This document shows positions 17,163-27,708 of a DNA stretch of 46,380 nucleotides, piece by piece. A program made the position numbers and the translations under genes. This DNA comes from an uncultured Clostridia bacterium (lineage in GTDB: Bacteria; Bacillota; Clostridia; TANB77; CAG-508). The DNA lies in the NCBI GenBank assembly GCA_944393375.1, contig CALXZX010000012.1, positions 1 to 46,380 of the forward strand. Direction: 5' to 3'. The notes under the pieces were generated by a model. It saw only the letters and a list, made by a program, of their open reading frames with translations. It was not told the origin of the DNA and did not search any database. Within the stretch, counting starts at the first letter, position 1. Each line of letters starts with the position of its first letter.

Positions 17163-18238
17163 CCCTCAATTATTTTATATATACATCTATTTGGTTTATT
17201 TTCTTCTAAATTCCATGTATGAAATGCTCCACCTAAACATATATCCCAATTTTTACAATCTTGACATTTTCTTGTTTCTTTATTTCTATAAATCTCAAAT
17301 TTATTGTCCCAAATATCTTTAAATCTATTATTTCTTACATTTCCTTGAATTGTTTTTTCATTTCTAGGTACATTCGGACATACAAATATATCGCCATTAT
17401 ACAAAATACTGCCTATATTAATTCCTGTCAAACAACAACTATATTGATGTTTGACTTCTTTTTCATAATCCAGTCCCAAAAAGCCAGAACAACCATATTT
17501 TACATACATATGTCCTTTTTCTTTTCGCTTTTGTTTTATAAAATCTAACATATATTGCATTTCTTTTTTACTTAACAATAAATCTTTATTATCATTTGCT
17601 CTACCTATTGGATCCATATCCAAAAGACGCCATAAGTCTATTCCTAAATTTTCCAATATTTTATATAAATCTTCTAATTCATGCATATTTTCTTTATTAA
17701 CAACAGTTGTTACCATTAAACAATTTAAAAAATTAGCTTCTTTTAGTTTCTTTATATTTTCAATAATTTTCTTATAAGAACCTTTTACACCTCTAAAATC
17801 ATCATGTGTTTCTTCCAGCCCATCTATACTAATAGATATCGTATCTATATTGGTTCTCTTTAGATTTTCTATATTTTGTTCATTTAATAATATTCCATTT
17901 GTAGTCATTCCCCATTTAAAATGTAAATCATTTGCAACATAGTCCATTACTTCAAAAAGGTCTTTTCTAACCAGTGGTTCTCCACCTGTTACATTTAAAT
18001 ATATGTTTTTTACCGGAAAATCCTCTGCAATTTCTTTAAATACTTTTTTGATTTCTTCAGTTGTTAATTGGTCTTTGTATTTTTTTGTTTCTGCATAACT
18101 TCCACAATGTTTACATCTAGCATTACATGTTAATGTTGTTTCCCAAAATAAACATTTTAATGCATGACTTTTCATCTCTTTTTCCTTTTGTTTTGCTAGA
18201 ACTGCCATCTCTCCTAATTTTAATATCTTATTCAACAT
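17159..18238 (-). CDS. Radical SAM/SPASM domain protein
   Basis: A 359-residue enzyme. The radical SAM 4Fe-4S motif is CNARCKHC (about residues 38-45), followed by the VTGGEPL motif and ISIDGLEETHDDFRG. The C-terminal SPASM-type region has cysteines in CPNVPRN, CQDCKNWDIC and a final NRC, able to hold auxiliary clusters. Members modify peptides or proteins, or act in cofactor synthesis. The only coupled gene encodes a small membrane protein. No peptidase, transporter or recognisable precursor peptide is adjacent, so the substrate is unknown. The start follows AGGAGATA. Confidence 0.87.
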   Translation of the reverse strand: MLNKILKLGEMAVLAKQKEKEMKSHALKCLFWETTLTCNARCKHCGSYAETKKYKDQLTTEEIKKVFKEIAEDFPVKNIYLNVTGGEPLVRKDLFEVMDYVANDLHFKWGMTTNGILLNEQNIENLKRTNIDTISISIDGLEETHDDFRGVKGSYKKIIENIKKLKEANFLNCLMVTTVVNKENMHELEDLYKILENLGIDLWRLLDMDPIGRANDNKDLLLSKKEMQYMLDFIKQKRKEKGHMYVKYGCSGFLGLDYEKEVKHQYSCCLTGINIGSILYNGDIFVCPNVPRNEKTIQGNVRNNRFKDIWDNKFEIYRNKETRKCQDCKNWDICLGGAFHTWNLEENKPNRCIYKIIEG

Positions 18239-18314
18239 TATCTCCTATATTTTTATATGTTTTCCTTGCCTAAATTATATATATTGGCTAATTTTTTGTC
18301 AATGGACAAACGGC

Positions 18315-18357
18315 AGAAAAAGGGATTTTTGAGTCCGTCCCCAAAATCCCTTTTTCT
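18315..18357 (-). terminator. Terminator hairpin containing the GAGTCCGTCCCC repeat
   Basis: AGAAAAAGGGATTTT pairs with AAAATCCCTTTTTCT, with loop TGAGTCCGTCCCC. It directly follows the P-type ATPase stop. The loop sequence recurs in the palindromic element at 31648-31945. Confidence 0.7.
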
Positions 18358-21086
18358 TATTCATCCTTAAAACTATTAATTTTAAATAATTTAAACAATT
18401 CTACAATAATTAATGGTGAAATAACTAAACCAATTAATTCTAAGATATTTTCTGTTGGTAATACTGGAATACTAAAGATTCCTCTTAAAGCTGGTACTGC
18501 TAAAATAATTCCCATTAATACTGCTGAACCAAGTATTGCCCAGATTAGTTTACTGTTATTAAATACTTTTGTTTTAAAGATAGATTTTTTGTTATTTCTT
18601 ACATTGAATACGTGTACTAATTCTGAGAAGGCAAGTGTAACAAATGCCATTGTTTGACCTACTTCTATTTTTGATTCGTCTAATGTTAATCCATCAATTG
18701 GTTCTGTAGTTGTTGCAAGTCCTATCATAAATGCTCCAAGTGTTAATAGTCCTATCATGACACCTTGATATACAATTCTCCATGTCATTCCCTTTGTGAA
18801 TACACCTTTTCCTGGTTTGTTTGGTTTTCTATTCATGATATCTGCATTTGCTGGGTCAAAAGCTAAGGCTAATGCTGGTAATGAGTCTGTTACTAAGTTG
18901 ATCCATAAAATATGGATTGGTAATAAGATTTCTAAGTGTGTTATATCTGTAATTCCGAACCATTGTGCAAATAATGGTGTTAATAGTGTTGCTAAGAATA
19001 ATACAACCACTTCTCCTATGTTACTTGATAATAAGAATTGAATAACTTTTAATATATTGTCATAAATTCTTCTTCCTTCTTCTACTGCTGATACAATGGT
19101 TGCAAAGTTATCATCTGTTAGGATAACATCTGCTGCTTCTTTTGCAACATCTGTTCCAACAATTCCCATTGCACAACCAATATCTGAGGTCTTTAATGCT
19201 GGGCTATCATTGACGCCATCACCTGTCATGGCTACGATTTCTCCATTTTTTTGCCATGCTTTTACAATTCTCACTTTATGCTCTGGAGAAACTCTGGCAT
19301 AAACAGAATAATGTCTTACATTTTTTTGTAGATCTTCATCAGACATTTTTTCTAATTCTGCACCAGTAATCGCTTCATCTTCATTTTCTAATATACCTAG
19401 TTTTTTAGCTATTGCTGTTGCTGTAATCTTATGGTCTCCTGTAATCATAACCGTTTTAATTCCTGCTGTTTTACATTTTTCTACTGCTTTTTTCGCTTCT
19501 TCTCTTGGTGGATCTATCATTCCAACCATTCCCACAAAGATTAAATCACTTTCTATATTATCTAATTCTTCTTTGGTTGGTTCATGGTCAAATTCTTTAT
19601 ATGCACATGCTAATACTCTTAAAGCTTCTTTTGCCATTTCTTCATTTTTTTGTCTAATGGTTACTACATAATTATCTAAATCTTCTTTGATTTCGTTATT
19701 ATATAAATATCCTTTACAAATTTTTAGTAATTCATCTACGGCACCTTTGGTATAGGCAATATAACTTTGGTTTACTTTATTAACCGTTGTCATTAATTTT
19801 CTATCTGAATCAAATGGTACTTCTGCAATACGTACCATTCTATCATAAATTGATGGGTCAAAATTTAATGTAAATGCCATATCTACCAATGCTGTTTCTG
19901 TTGGATCTCCTGTTAATGTTCCATCTTTTGCAATTTTTGTATCATTACATAACATATTGGCATATACCAATGTGGTCATATCGTCTGACACATTTTTGCT
20001 ATCAATTTCACTTAAGTCTTTTATTTCTCCATTTAAGAATACTTTTTCTACTGTCATTTTGTTTTGTGTCAAGGTTCCTGTTTTATCTGAACAGATAACC
20101 GTTGCACTTCCTAATGTTTCAACTGCTGGCAATTTTTTCACAATCGCATTTTTCTTAACCATTTTTTGTACACCAATGGCTAATACAATAGTTGATACAG
20201 CTACCAATCCTTCTGGGATTGCTGCTACTGCTAATGATACAGCTGTCATAAACATATGAATTGGCTCTTTTTGTTGAAATAATCCTATGATAAAGATAAC
20301 AACACAAATGACAATTGCTGTAATTCCTAATGTTTTTCCTAATTTATTTAATTTTTGTTGCAATGGTGTAATTTGTTCTTCTGTTTCATTTATCATTTCT
20401 GCAATTTTTCCAACTTCTGTTGTCATTCCTGTCTCTACAACAATTCCTTTTCCTCTACCATAAGTCACTAAACTAGATGAGAATAGCATATTGGTTCTAT
20501 CACCAATTCCTACATCTTCACCATCTATTTTTTCTGTTGTTTTATCAACTGGTACAGATTCTCCTGTTAATGAAGATTCTTGTGTTTTTAAGTTGACTGC
20601 TTCTATAATTCTTAAATCTGCTGGGATATAGTCTCCTGTATCTAATACGACAATGTCTCCTGGTACTAGCTCTTTTGCAGGAACCACTGTTATATTTCCA
20701 TCTCTGATAACTTTAGATGCATGATCTGTTAGCTTTTGCAAAGCTTCTAATGATTTTTCTGCTTTTGATTCTTGGGTCACACCAATCACTGCATTTAAGA
20801 TAACAACAATCAAAATAATGATAGTATCTGTAATACCTTCTCCTTCTGCAACACCTACAACTCCTGATACAATAGCTGCAATAATTAAAATGATAATAGA
20901 AAAATCTTTAAATTGATCTACAAATCTCATGAATAAAGATTTTTTCTTCTTCTCTTTTAATTGATTTAATCCATACTTCTCTTTTCTTTTTTCAACTTCT
21001 TCTGTTGATAAACCTGTTTCTTGATTTGTTTCTAATTCTTTTTCAACATCCTTTACTTCTTTGTTAAACCAGTTTTTACTTTCCAA
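18357..21086 (-). CDS. P-type calcium-transporting ATPase (type IIA)
   Basis: An integral-membrane cation pump of about 909 residues. It has the N-terminal cation-ATPase domain (KELETNQETGLSTEEVEKR), the actuator TGES motif (SSLTGESVPVDK), the membrane PEGL motif of helix 4 (AAIPEGL), the phosphorylated aspartate in ICSDKTGTLTQNK, KGA and TGDH nucleotide-binding motifs, and the hinge MTGDGVNDSPALK. NLVTDSLPALALAFDPANADIM in helix 6 is typical of SERCA/PMR1-like Ca2+ pumps. TTG at 21086 is chosen because AAAGGAGG lies seven bases upstream; the extension to 21155 lacks a site. Mn2+ or other cations cannot be excluded. Confidence 0.9.
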   Translation of the reverse strand: MESKNWFNKEVKDVEKELETNQETGLSTEEVEKRKEKYGLNQLKEKKKKSLFMRFVDQFKDFSIIILIIAAIVSGVVGVAEGEGITDTIIILIVVILNAVIGVTQESKAEKSLEALQKLTDHASKVIRDGNITVVPAKELVPGDIVVLDTGDYIPADLRIIEAVNLKTQESSLTGESVPVDKTTEKIDGEDVGIGDRTNMLFSSSLVTYGRGKGIVVETGMTTEVGKIAEMINETEEQITPLQQKLNKLGKTLGITAIVICVVIFIIGLFQQKEPIHMFMTAVSLAVAAIPEGLVAVSTIVLAIGVQKMVKKNAIVKKLPAVETLGSATVICSDKTGTLTQNKMTVEKVFLNGEIKDLSEIDSKNVSDDMTTLVYANMLCNDTKIAKDGTLTGDPTETALVDMAFTLNFDPSIYDRMVRIAEVPFDSDRKLMTTVNKVNQSYIAYTKGAVDELLKICKGYLYNNEIKEDLDNYVVTIRQKNEEMAKEALRVLACAYKEFDHEPTKEELDNIESDLIFVGMVGMIDPPREEAKKAVEKCKTAGIKTVMITGDHKITATAIAKKLGILENEDEAITGAELEKMSDEDLQKNVRHYSVYARVSPEHKVRIVKAWQKNGEIVAMTGDGVNDSPALKTSDIGCAMGIVGTDVAKEAADVILTDDNFATIVSAVEEGRRIYDNILKVIQFLLSSNIGEVVVLFLATLLTPLFAQWFGITDITHLEILLPIHILWINLVTDSLPALALAFDPANADIMNRKPNKPGKGVFTKGMTWRIVYQGVMIGLLTLGAFMIGLATTTEPIDGLTLDESKIEVGQTMAFVTLAFSELVHVFNVRNNKKSIFKTKVFNNSKLIWAILGSAVLMGIILAVPALRGIFSIPVLPTENILELIGLVISPLIIVELFKLFKINSFKDE

Positions 21087-21269
21087 CTCTTTTCCTCCTT
21101 TAATTTTTGGGTACATTTTCACTTTTATTTTATCCAAACCATGAAAATATATCAATATTTTGGCTTTATTTTTTTGTAAAAATGAAATATTTATTTCCTT
21201 TACTTTTACATTTGAATAGCCTCCTTTTCCTTTAGATTAGGAAATAAAATCTTTTTATTTGTATATACA

Positions 21270-21310
21270 AAAAAAGAGACTCTTAAAAAGATTTTATCCT
21301 TTTAAAAGTC
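21270..21310 (-). terminator. Terminator downstream of the tRNA-Glu gene
   Basis: GACTTTTAAAAGG pairs with CTTTTTAAGAGTC around an AT-rich loop, followed on the minus strand by a run of T. It also lies upstream of the ATPase gene and so separates the two units. Confidence 0.65.
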
Positions 21311-21324
21311 TTGCTTACTTCATA

Positions 21325-21379
21325 AAAAGCTTACTAACCAGATATAACTATCGCGACTGTTGATTAGTAATGAAAAGCT
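21325..21379 (-). other. Second hairpin directly past the tRNA-Glu gene
   Basis: AGCTTTTCATTACTAATCA can pair with TGGTTAGTAAGCTTTTT. It starts 17 bases past the tRNA and ends in TTTTT, so it may be the first of two tandem terminators. Confidence 0.45.
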
Positions 21380-21395
21380 ACTCCCTTTTAATATA

Positions 21396-21470
21396 TGGTG
21401 ACCCCTACGGGAATCGAACCCATGATTCCACCTTGAGAGGGTGGCGTCTTAACCACTTGACCAAGGGGCC
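21396..21470 (-). tRNA. tRNA-Glu (anticodon CTC)
   Basis: The minus strand folds as a full cloverleaf: acceptor GGCCCCT paired with AGGGGTC, D arm GTCAAGTGGTTAAGAC, anticodon stem CCACC/GGTGG with loop CTCTCAA, and T arm with GGTTCGAATCC. The encoded CCA end is present. The anticodon CTC reads GAG. The body closely resembles tRNA-Glu of Bacillus. The commoner TTC isoacceptor must be elsewhere. Confidence 0.95.
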
Positions 21471-21649
21471 ATAAAATTCACTTAATATTTATATCATTTT
21501 TTTTTATTTTCGTCAACTGTTAACCCAAAAATTTTACTAATTCTACAAATTATGGTATAATAAGCTAAATTATTTTTTAAACATTATTTTGTAAATTTTA
21601 TAAATATGTATGATAAAAAACTAAATATATTATATAAGGAGACATGCAC

Positions 21650-22132
21650 ATGGAACAAAAAAAGCACCCTACACTAGAAAAAACTGTCGCACAAGAATAT
21701 TTTGAAAATCAAGAAATTCAAAGAAAAATATCACCCAAAATTCGAAAAATTATAAATGATATTCCAAAAGAAGTTTTTCAACAACTTCTTGACATTTTTC
21801 ATAATGATAAACTATTATTATACTCTACTATTCAACAATTTTTTTCTAACGGATTTGAAAACATTAATATAATAACTACTGTATTAATGTATCATAATCA
21901 TGAATTGAATTTTGGGGAACAATTAATATTAGCTAGATTGATTGAATATGATTATCTTCCAGAGGAAGCAAAAAAAGAATTTATGTTAATGAGCTTTTCT
22001 ACAGAAAAGGTTAATAAATTAACCACAGCTTTTTCTGAGTTAAAATATGGAAGAAAACAAGAAAAGAACCCAAATGAAGCATCCCCTAAGTATTATGCTG
22101 GAGATTTTCCTGGAGATTTTCGTGATTTATAA
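21650..22132 (+). CDS. Unrecognised 160-residue protein
   Basis: A soluble, mostly helical protein beginning MEQKKHPTLEKTVAQEYFENQEIQRK, with Leu-rich helices through the middle (VFQQLLDIFHNDKLLLYSTIQQFF) and a short aromatic, Gly- and Asp-rich tail (YYAGDFPGDFRDL). I know no family for it. The second ATG at 21650 is preferred since AAGGAG is eight bases before it; the ATG at 21644 is too close to the site. One of the few plus-strand genes here, it stands alone between the tRNA and obgE and shares a terminator with obgE. Confidence 0.7.
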   Translation: MEQKKHPTLEKTVAQEYFENQEIQRKISPKIRKIINDIPKEVFQQLLDIFHNDKLLLYSTIQQFFSNGFENINIITTVLMYHNHELNFGEQLILARLIEYDYLPEEAKKEFMLMSFSTEKVNKLTTAFSELKYGRKQEKNPNEASPKYYAGDFPGDFRDL

Positions 22133-22151
22133 ACAAATTTTACATTTCTAA

Positions 22152-22192
22152 AAAAGAGCAAAAAATAATTTTACTATTTTTGCTCCTTTTTC
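22152..22192. terminator. Bidirectional terminator between the 160-residue gene and obgE
   Basis: GAGCAAAAAATA and TATTTTTGCTC arms with a short loop, followed by CTTTTTC on the plus strand and preceded by a run of A, which is T on the minus strand. Confidence 0.75.
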
Positions 22193-22220
22193 TTTTCATA
22201 TAATCAGATAATTCTATTCT

Positions 22221-23493
<1,273 letters not shown>

Positions 23494-23519
23494 AGTTCCT
23501 CCTTTTAATTTACATTATA

Positions 23520-24605
23520 TCATTCTCCATAATTTTGTCCTAAATTCTTATTACCATTTTCTTGATAATATCTTGCTTTTAATTCTTTTACTCTTTTTCT
23601 AAAATGCGTTGATTCTGGTCTAAAATTGACTGCCCAATTTTTATCAATTTCTCCTAAATATACCAATCCTTCATTTCTAGAATAATTTCTTGCACTAGAT
23701 AATAGTTCTAACACGCTTCTTATTTGTTCTGGGTTTTGTTCATTCACTATATCAGACAGTCTCTTAGGTAATTCAAAACATACTGGTACTTCTCCTGGGG
23801 TTCCACCTTCCAAAAATTCCACATCATCTTCATTTTGTGTTGAATAAATATTACCTTGATATAAATATATTCCTGTGTCTTTCGTTTTTACTACTTTATC
23901 TAAATGTCGGATTCTCAAAATTTCTCCAGTTTGAAGATTAATACCATTATAATCTTCGTAAATTTTTCTATCCATTACATATTGACCTTTTTTGTATAAA
24001 TATGGATTTGCTTTTCTTTGAGCATATTCTCTTTTTCTTGCATTCATATAGTCTTCTGCTTTTAAACTTTCCATATATAATGATCGTCTTTCATTTAGTT
24101 GCTTCTGTTTATATCTTGCATTTGACTTTCTTCTTTCTTGTTCTTTTTGTGCTATAATCATTGGATCAATTTGTTGTTTTATGTAATTTTCCACACCATG
24201 ACTATATCTTGTTATTTCATACCCATTTTCCGTACTATCTACAATCCCCAAATATTGACATCCTTCACTTTCTGTCCTTTCTTGAATTTCATACTGATGT
24301 GCTACAGCTTTTAATACATCATAACTTGGAAGTTGTCTTTCATTTAGCTCAAATGCAATATCTCTTACTTCATCGAACATAAATGTATCATCTACTCTTA
24401 ATTTGCTTACTTTTGCTAGCATAAGTTTTGTTCTTTCACTATTTCTATATTGGATATTCTTAACTGCTTTTACTCCCAATATCTTAATCAAATATCCTCT
24501 ATCTATACTTTCATAATCATATTCTCCTATTCTACCTTCTTGGTTATTTTCCCAAGTTTTCTCTTGTTTCTTTAGTTCTTTTTTATTTCTTTTGAATAAT
24601 CCCAT
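23520..24605 (-). CDS. Unrecognised 361-residue protein between obgE and trpS
   Basis: The soluble, charged protein starts MGLFKRNKKELKKQEKTWE and has no membrane segment. Residues about 150-205 form a long Lys-, Arg- and Gln-rich helical stretch. The last third contains VYLGEIDKNWAVNF, resembling the earlier QYLGIVDSTENGYEI, which hints at two related halves (about 115-128 and 325-338). I cannot assign a family or function. RBS AAAAAGGGGAAG. It lies 15 bases after the trpS stop and 26 before the obgE start, so it is probably in one transcript with both. Confidence 0.75.
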   Translation of the reverse strand: MGLFKRNKKELKKQEKTWENNQEGRIGEYDYESIDRGYLIKILGVKAVKNIQYRNSERTKLMLAKVSKLRVDDTFMFDEVRDIAFELNERQLPSYDVLKAVAHQYEIQERTESEGCQYLGIVDSTENGYEITRYSHGVENYIKQQIDPMIIAQKEQERRKSNARYKQKQLNERRSLYMESLKAEDYMNARKREYAQRKANPYLYKKGQYVMDRKIYEDYNGINLQTGEILRIRHLDKVVKTKDTGIYLYQGNIYSTQNEDDVEFLEGGTPGEVPVCFELPKRLSDIVNEQNPEQIRSVLELLSSARNYSRNEGLVYLGEIDKNWAVNFRPESTHFRKRVKELKARYYQENGNKNLGQNYGE

Positions 24606-24619
24606 AATACTTCCCCTTT

Positions 24620-25630
24620 TTATTTTTCAAAATAATCTAATTTCATTGCTTTCTTTACCTTTTTCATTGTCTCTTGTGCTGTTTTTCTTGCCTTTTCTGT
24701 TCCATCTTTTAAGATTTTATCCACTAGTTCTGGATTTTCTTCATAATATTTTCTCTTTTCTCTAATTGGTTTTAAATATTCACTAATATTTTTTGCTAAT
24801 TGTTTTTTACAAGCAACACATCCTCTTTTTCCTGCTCTACATTCTGCACATACAGTATCAATTTCTTCTTTTGTAGAAAATAGTTTATGGTAATATGCTA
24901 CCATACATATATCAGGATTTCCTAAATCATCTTTTTTTATTCTATTCGGGTCAGTAACTGCACTCATAACTTTCTTGGTAATTTCTTCTTCTGAATCTGA
25001 CAAATAAATTGCATTTCCAAGAGATTTTCCCATTTTTTCATTACCATCTAATCCTTTAATTCTTTTTCCTTCTGATAAAACAATTTTAGGCTCTGTTAAT
25101 ACTTCTCCATATATACTATTAAATTTTCTAACTATTTCCCTACATTGTTCAATCAATGGTTCTTGGTCTTCACCAGTTGGAACAAGTTCTCCTTCAAATG
25201 TTGTAATATCTGCTGCTTGACTTACTGGATAACCTAAAAATCCATAAGTTACACTTTCTCCAAATAATTCTTTCTTCTGCGCAATTTCTGTTTTGACTGT
25301 TGGATTTCTTTGAAGTCTTGCAATCGTTACTAAATTCGAATAATATACCGTTAACTCTGCTGTTTCTGGTATCATAGATTGAATATATATGGTTGTTTTT
25401 TCTGGATCAATTCCACATGATAAATAATCCATTGCCAATTCTCTTACATTTTTTCTTACTTTTTCTGGATTATTAAAGTTATCTGTTAATGCTTGCACAT
25501 CTGCTATTAATATATAAATATCAAAATCTCCACTATTTTGCATTTCAACTCTCTTTTTTAAAGAACCAAAATAATGACCTATATGTAATTTTCCTGTTGG
25601 TCTATCTCCTGTTAATACTCTTTTTTTCAT
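24620..25630 (-). CDS. trpS: Tryptophanyl-tRNA synthetase
   Basis: TrpRS charges tRNA-Trp in the cytoplasm. The 336-residue class Ic synthetase has RPTGKLHIGHYFGSLK (HIGH motif), the tryptophan-pocket region (SQAADITTF), and NEKMGKSLGNAI (KMSKS-type motif). A Cys-rich insertion (CAECRAGKRGCVACKK, about 266-281) looks able to bind a metal or cluster, as in some bacterial TrpRS. The second ATG at 25630 gives the standard MKKRVLTGDRPTGK start. No T-box leader is visible upstream, although trpS in Firmicutes often has one. Confidence 0.95.
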   Translation of the reverse strand: MKKRVLTGDRPTGKLHIGHYFGSLKKRVEMQNSGDFDIYILIADVQALTDNFNNPEKVRKNVRELAMDYLSCGIDPEKTTIYIQSMIPETAELTVYYSNLVTIARLQRNPTVKTEIAQKKELFGESVTYGFLGYPVSQAADITTFEGELVPTGEDQEPLIEQCREIVRKFNSIYGEVLTEPKIVLSEGKRIKGLDGNEKMGKSLGNAIYLSDSEEEITKKVMSAVTDPNRIKKDDLGNPDICMVAYYHKLFSTKEEIDTVCAECRAGKRGCVACKKQLAKNISEYLKPIREKRKYYEENPELVDKILKDGTEKARKTAQETMKKVKKAMKLDYFEK

Positions 25631-25642
25631 AATTATTCTCAT

Positions 25643-25889
25643 TCCTTTCCAAGGTACAAATCTGATAAAATAATTATACTTTTGGTTGTATCTTTAATTC
25701 TCCTTTCAACCTTATATTTTACCTTTTCCTTGTCATTTCAATATCATTATTATACTAGATTATATCCAATTTTTCAAGTAATTTTCTTTTACATGCCTTC
25801 CATTGTCTTTATCTAATACAATTTATTTACATTTTTATTATTTTATTATATACTTTATTAAGAATTTATATATAAAAAGGGGGCTATCA
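25643..25889. other. Short gene-free region between divergent genes
   Basis: It separates trpS (minus) from the small membrane protein (plus). I looked for a T-box AGGGTGGNACCGCG element before trpS and found none, nor another RNA motif. Confidence 0.4.
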
Positions 25890-26243
25890 ATGAAAAATTT
25901 TACTTTAGGTATTCTTCATACAATTTATGGATTTATTTGTTCTTTTTTATTTTTAATTCAAACAGAAAAAATTATTTTATGGAGTTTCGTTGTTGATCAT
26001 GAATATACAGATGGTTTTCAAATAGCTTGGGAAGTTATTTTAACAATCATATTACTTGTTTCTATTGTACTGATTATTCTTAATAATAAAAGACAAGATA
26101 AATCAAAACAAAACTCTATTATTTATACCATCTTATGTATCTTTGAAATCATTACCATCATTGGTATTATCGCTTTTAATGCTTTAAATATTTTTTCATT
26201 CTTATTTATTTTGTTAGGAATCATTTTGATGTTAAAAAAATAA
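25890..26243 (+). CDS. Small four-helix membrane protein
   Basis: A 117-residue protein with four hydrophobic segments (about 5-25, 46-66, 77-97, 99-114) and short polar connections; an acidic loop carries VVDHEYTDG. ATG 25890 follows AAGGGGGCTATCA; the frame further upstream lacks a site. I do not recognise the family, and there are no functional residues that suggest an activity. It is one of few plus-strand genes here and stands alone. Confidence 0.65.
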   Translation: MKNFTLGILHTIYGFICSFLFLIQTEKIILWSFVVDHEYTDGFQIAWEVILTIILLVSIVLIILNNKRQDKSKQNSIIYTILCIFEIITIIGIIAFNALNIFSFLFILLGIILMLKK

Positions 26244-26296
26244 GAAAATACTTTTTATTTAACAGCATTGAATTAATAAAGTAAATTTATCAACGT

Positions 26297-26327
26297 AAAA
26301 AATTGCCAAGAGAAGTAATCTCTTGGC
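26297..26327 (-). terminator. Terminator of the pth-rng-rimO unit
   Basis: GCCAAGAGA and TCTCTTGGC form a perfect nine-pair stem with loop TTACT, then AATTTTTT on the minus strand. It is adjacent to the rimO stop codon and can also stop the plus-strand gene. Confidence 0.85.
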
Positions 26328-27695
26328 TTATTCAAACTCTGCTATGATATCATAATCCCTAACATCTATTACTTTACAATTTATAAAATGATTTCGTACA
26401 TCTTCTGGCTTTTTATCTGTTTTATTTTTTATATACACAATCCCATCCATTTCTGGTACATCTTGCATAGTTCTTCCAATATAATATTTTCCATCAAAAG
26501 ACATATCTTCAACTAATACTTCATATGTTTTACCTATTTTTTTACTTTGCAGTTCATTCGAAATTTCTTGTTGTAATTTCATAATTTGATGATATCTTGA
26601 TTTCTTGGTATTTCCATGAATTTGGTCTGGTAGTTTCTCAGCAGGTGTTCCATCTTCTTTTGAATACATGAATGTACCTAATTTATCAAACTTTACTTTC
26701 TTTACAAATTCTTTTAATTCCTCAAAATCTTCCTTTGTTTCTCCTGGAAATCCTACAATTAAACTTGTTCTTAAAACAACATTTGGTATTTGTTCTCGAA
26801 TCGTTTTTAATAATGTCTCTATTTGTTGTTTACTGGTTCTTCGATTCATTCTTTTTAATATTGTATTAGAAATATGTTGAATAGGAATATCAAAATATTT
26901 TGCAATTTTATCATTATTAGTAACAACATTGACTAATTCTTCTGTAATCCCTTCTGGATATGCATATAAGAAACGAATCCATTGTATTCCTTCTATTTTA
27001 CTTAATTTCTTTAATAACTCTGCTAATTTAGGTTCTCCATATATATCTACACCATATTTTGTTGTATCTTGTGCTATCACAATAACTTCTTTGATTCCTT
27101 TTTTGGCTAACATGTTTGCTTCTTCTAAAATGTCCTCCATTTTTCTACTAACAAATGGTCCTCTAATATATGGTATTGCACAATAAGTACACTTATTACT
27201 ACACCCTTCTCCTATTTTTATATAAGCATAATTATTTCCTGTTGTAATGGTTCTATTTAAAAATTCTTGTTGTGTTAACATTGGCATTTGTGGTATTTGG
27301 GTTATTTTTTTACTTGTTTTTTTGCTTTCTTTTTCAACAATTCCTCTTTTTAGTAAATCCTCTATTTTATCCCATAATTTGTCATAATCTTCTATTTTTA
27401 CAAATAAATCTACTTCTGGTAATGCTTTTATTAACTCCTCATAATATCTTTGAACCAAACATCCTATAACAATTAAATATTGACATCTTTGTTTTTTATA
27501 TTCTGCCATTTCTAAGATTGTATTGATTGCTTCTTCTTTTGCAGATTCTATGAATCCACAAGTATTAATTACCAAAATATCTGCTTTTTCTTCTTGGTTG
27601 ACAATTTGAAATCGATTATTCTTAAATATTCCTATTAAACATTCTGTATCTATTAAATTTTTACTACATCCTAGTGATACAAATCCTACATTCAT
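26328..27695 (-). CDS. rimO: Ribosomal protein S12 methylthiotransferase RimO
   Basis: RimO adds a methylthio group to an aspartate of ribosomal protein S12. The 455-residue protein has the N-terminal UPF0004 domain (VSLGCSKNLIDTE, NTCGFIESAKEEAI, GCLVQRY) with its three cluster cysteines. The radical SAM domain has CSNKCTYC (about 167-174), and the C-terminal TRAM domain runs through the last 65 residues. The SLGCSKNLVD-type start separates RimO from MiaB and MtaB. Start ATG 27695 after GAGAGGAAT. It lies 13 bases beyond rng. Confidence 0.93.
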   Translation of the reverse strand: MNVGFVSLGCSKNLIDTECLIGIFKNNRFQIVNQEEKADILVINTCGFIESAKEEAINTILEMAEYKKQRCQYLIVIGCLVQRYYEELIKALPEVDLFVKIEDYDKLWDKIEDLLKRGIVEKESKKTSKKITQIPQMPMLTQQEFLNRTITTGNNYAYIKIGEGCSNKCTYCAIPYIRGPFVSRKMEDILEEANMLAKKGIKEVIVIAQDTTKYGVDIYGEPKLAELLKKLSKIEGIQWIRFLYAYPEGITEELVNVVTNNDKIAKYFDIPIQHISNTILKRMNRRTSKQQIETLLKTIREQIPNVVLRTSLIVGFPGETKEDFEELKEFVKKVKFDKLGTFMYSKEDGTPAEKLPDQIHGNTKKSRYHQIMKLQQEISNELQSKKIGKTYEVLVEDMSFDGKYYIGRTMQDVPEMDGIVYIKNKTDKKPEDVRNHFINCKVIDVRDYDIIAEFE

Positions 27696-27708
27696 TTTTT
27701 ATTCCTCT

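Noticed and set aside
25631..25800. A T-box riboswitch before trpS
   Set aside because: No AGGGTGGNACCGCG-like T-box sequence or terminator pair is visible in the leader.
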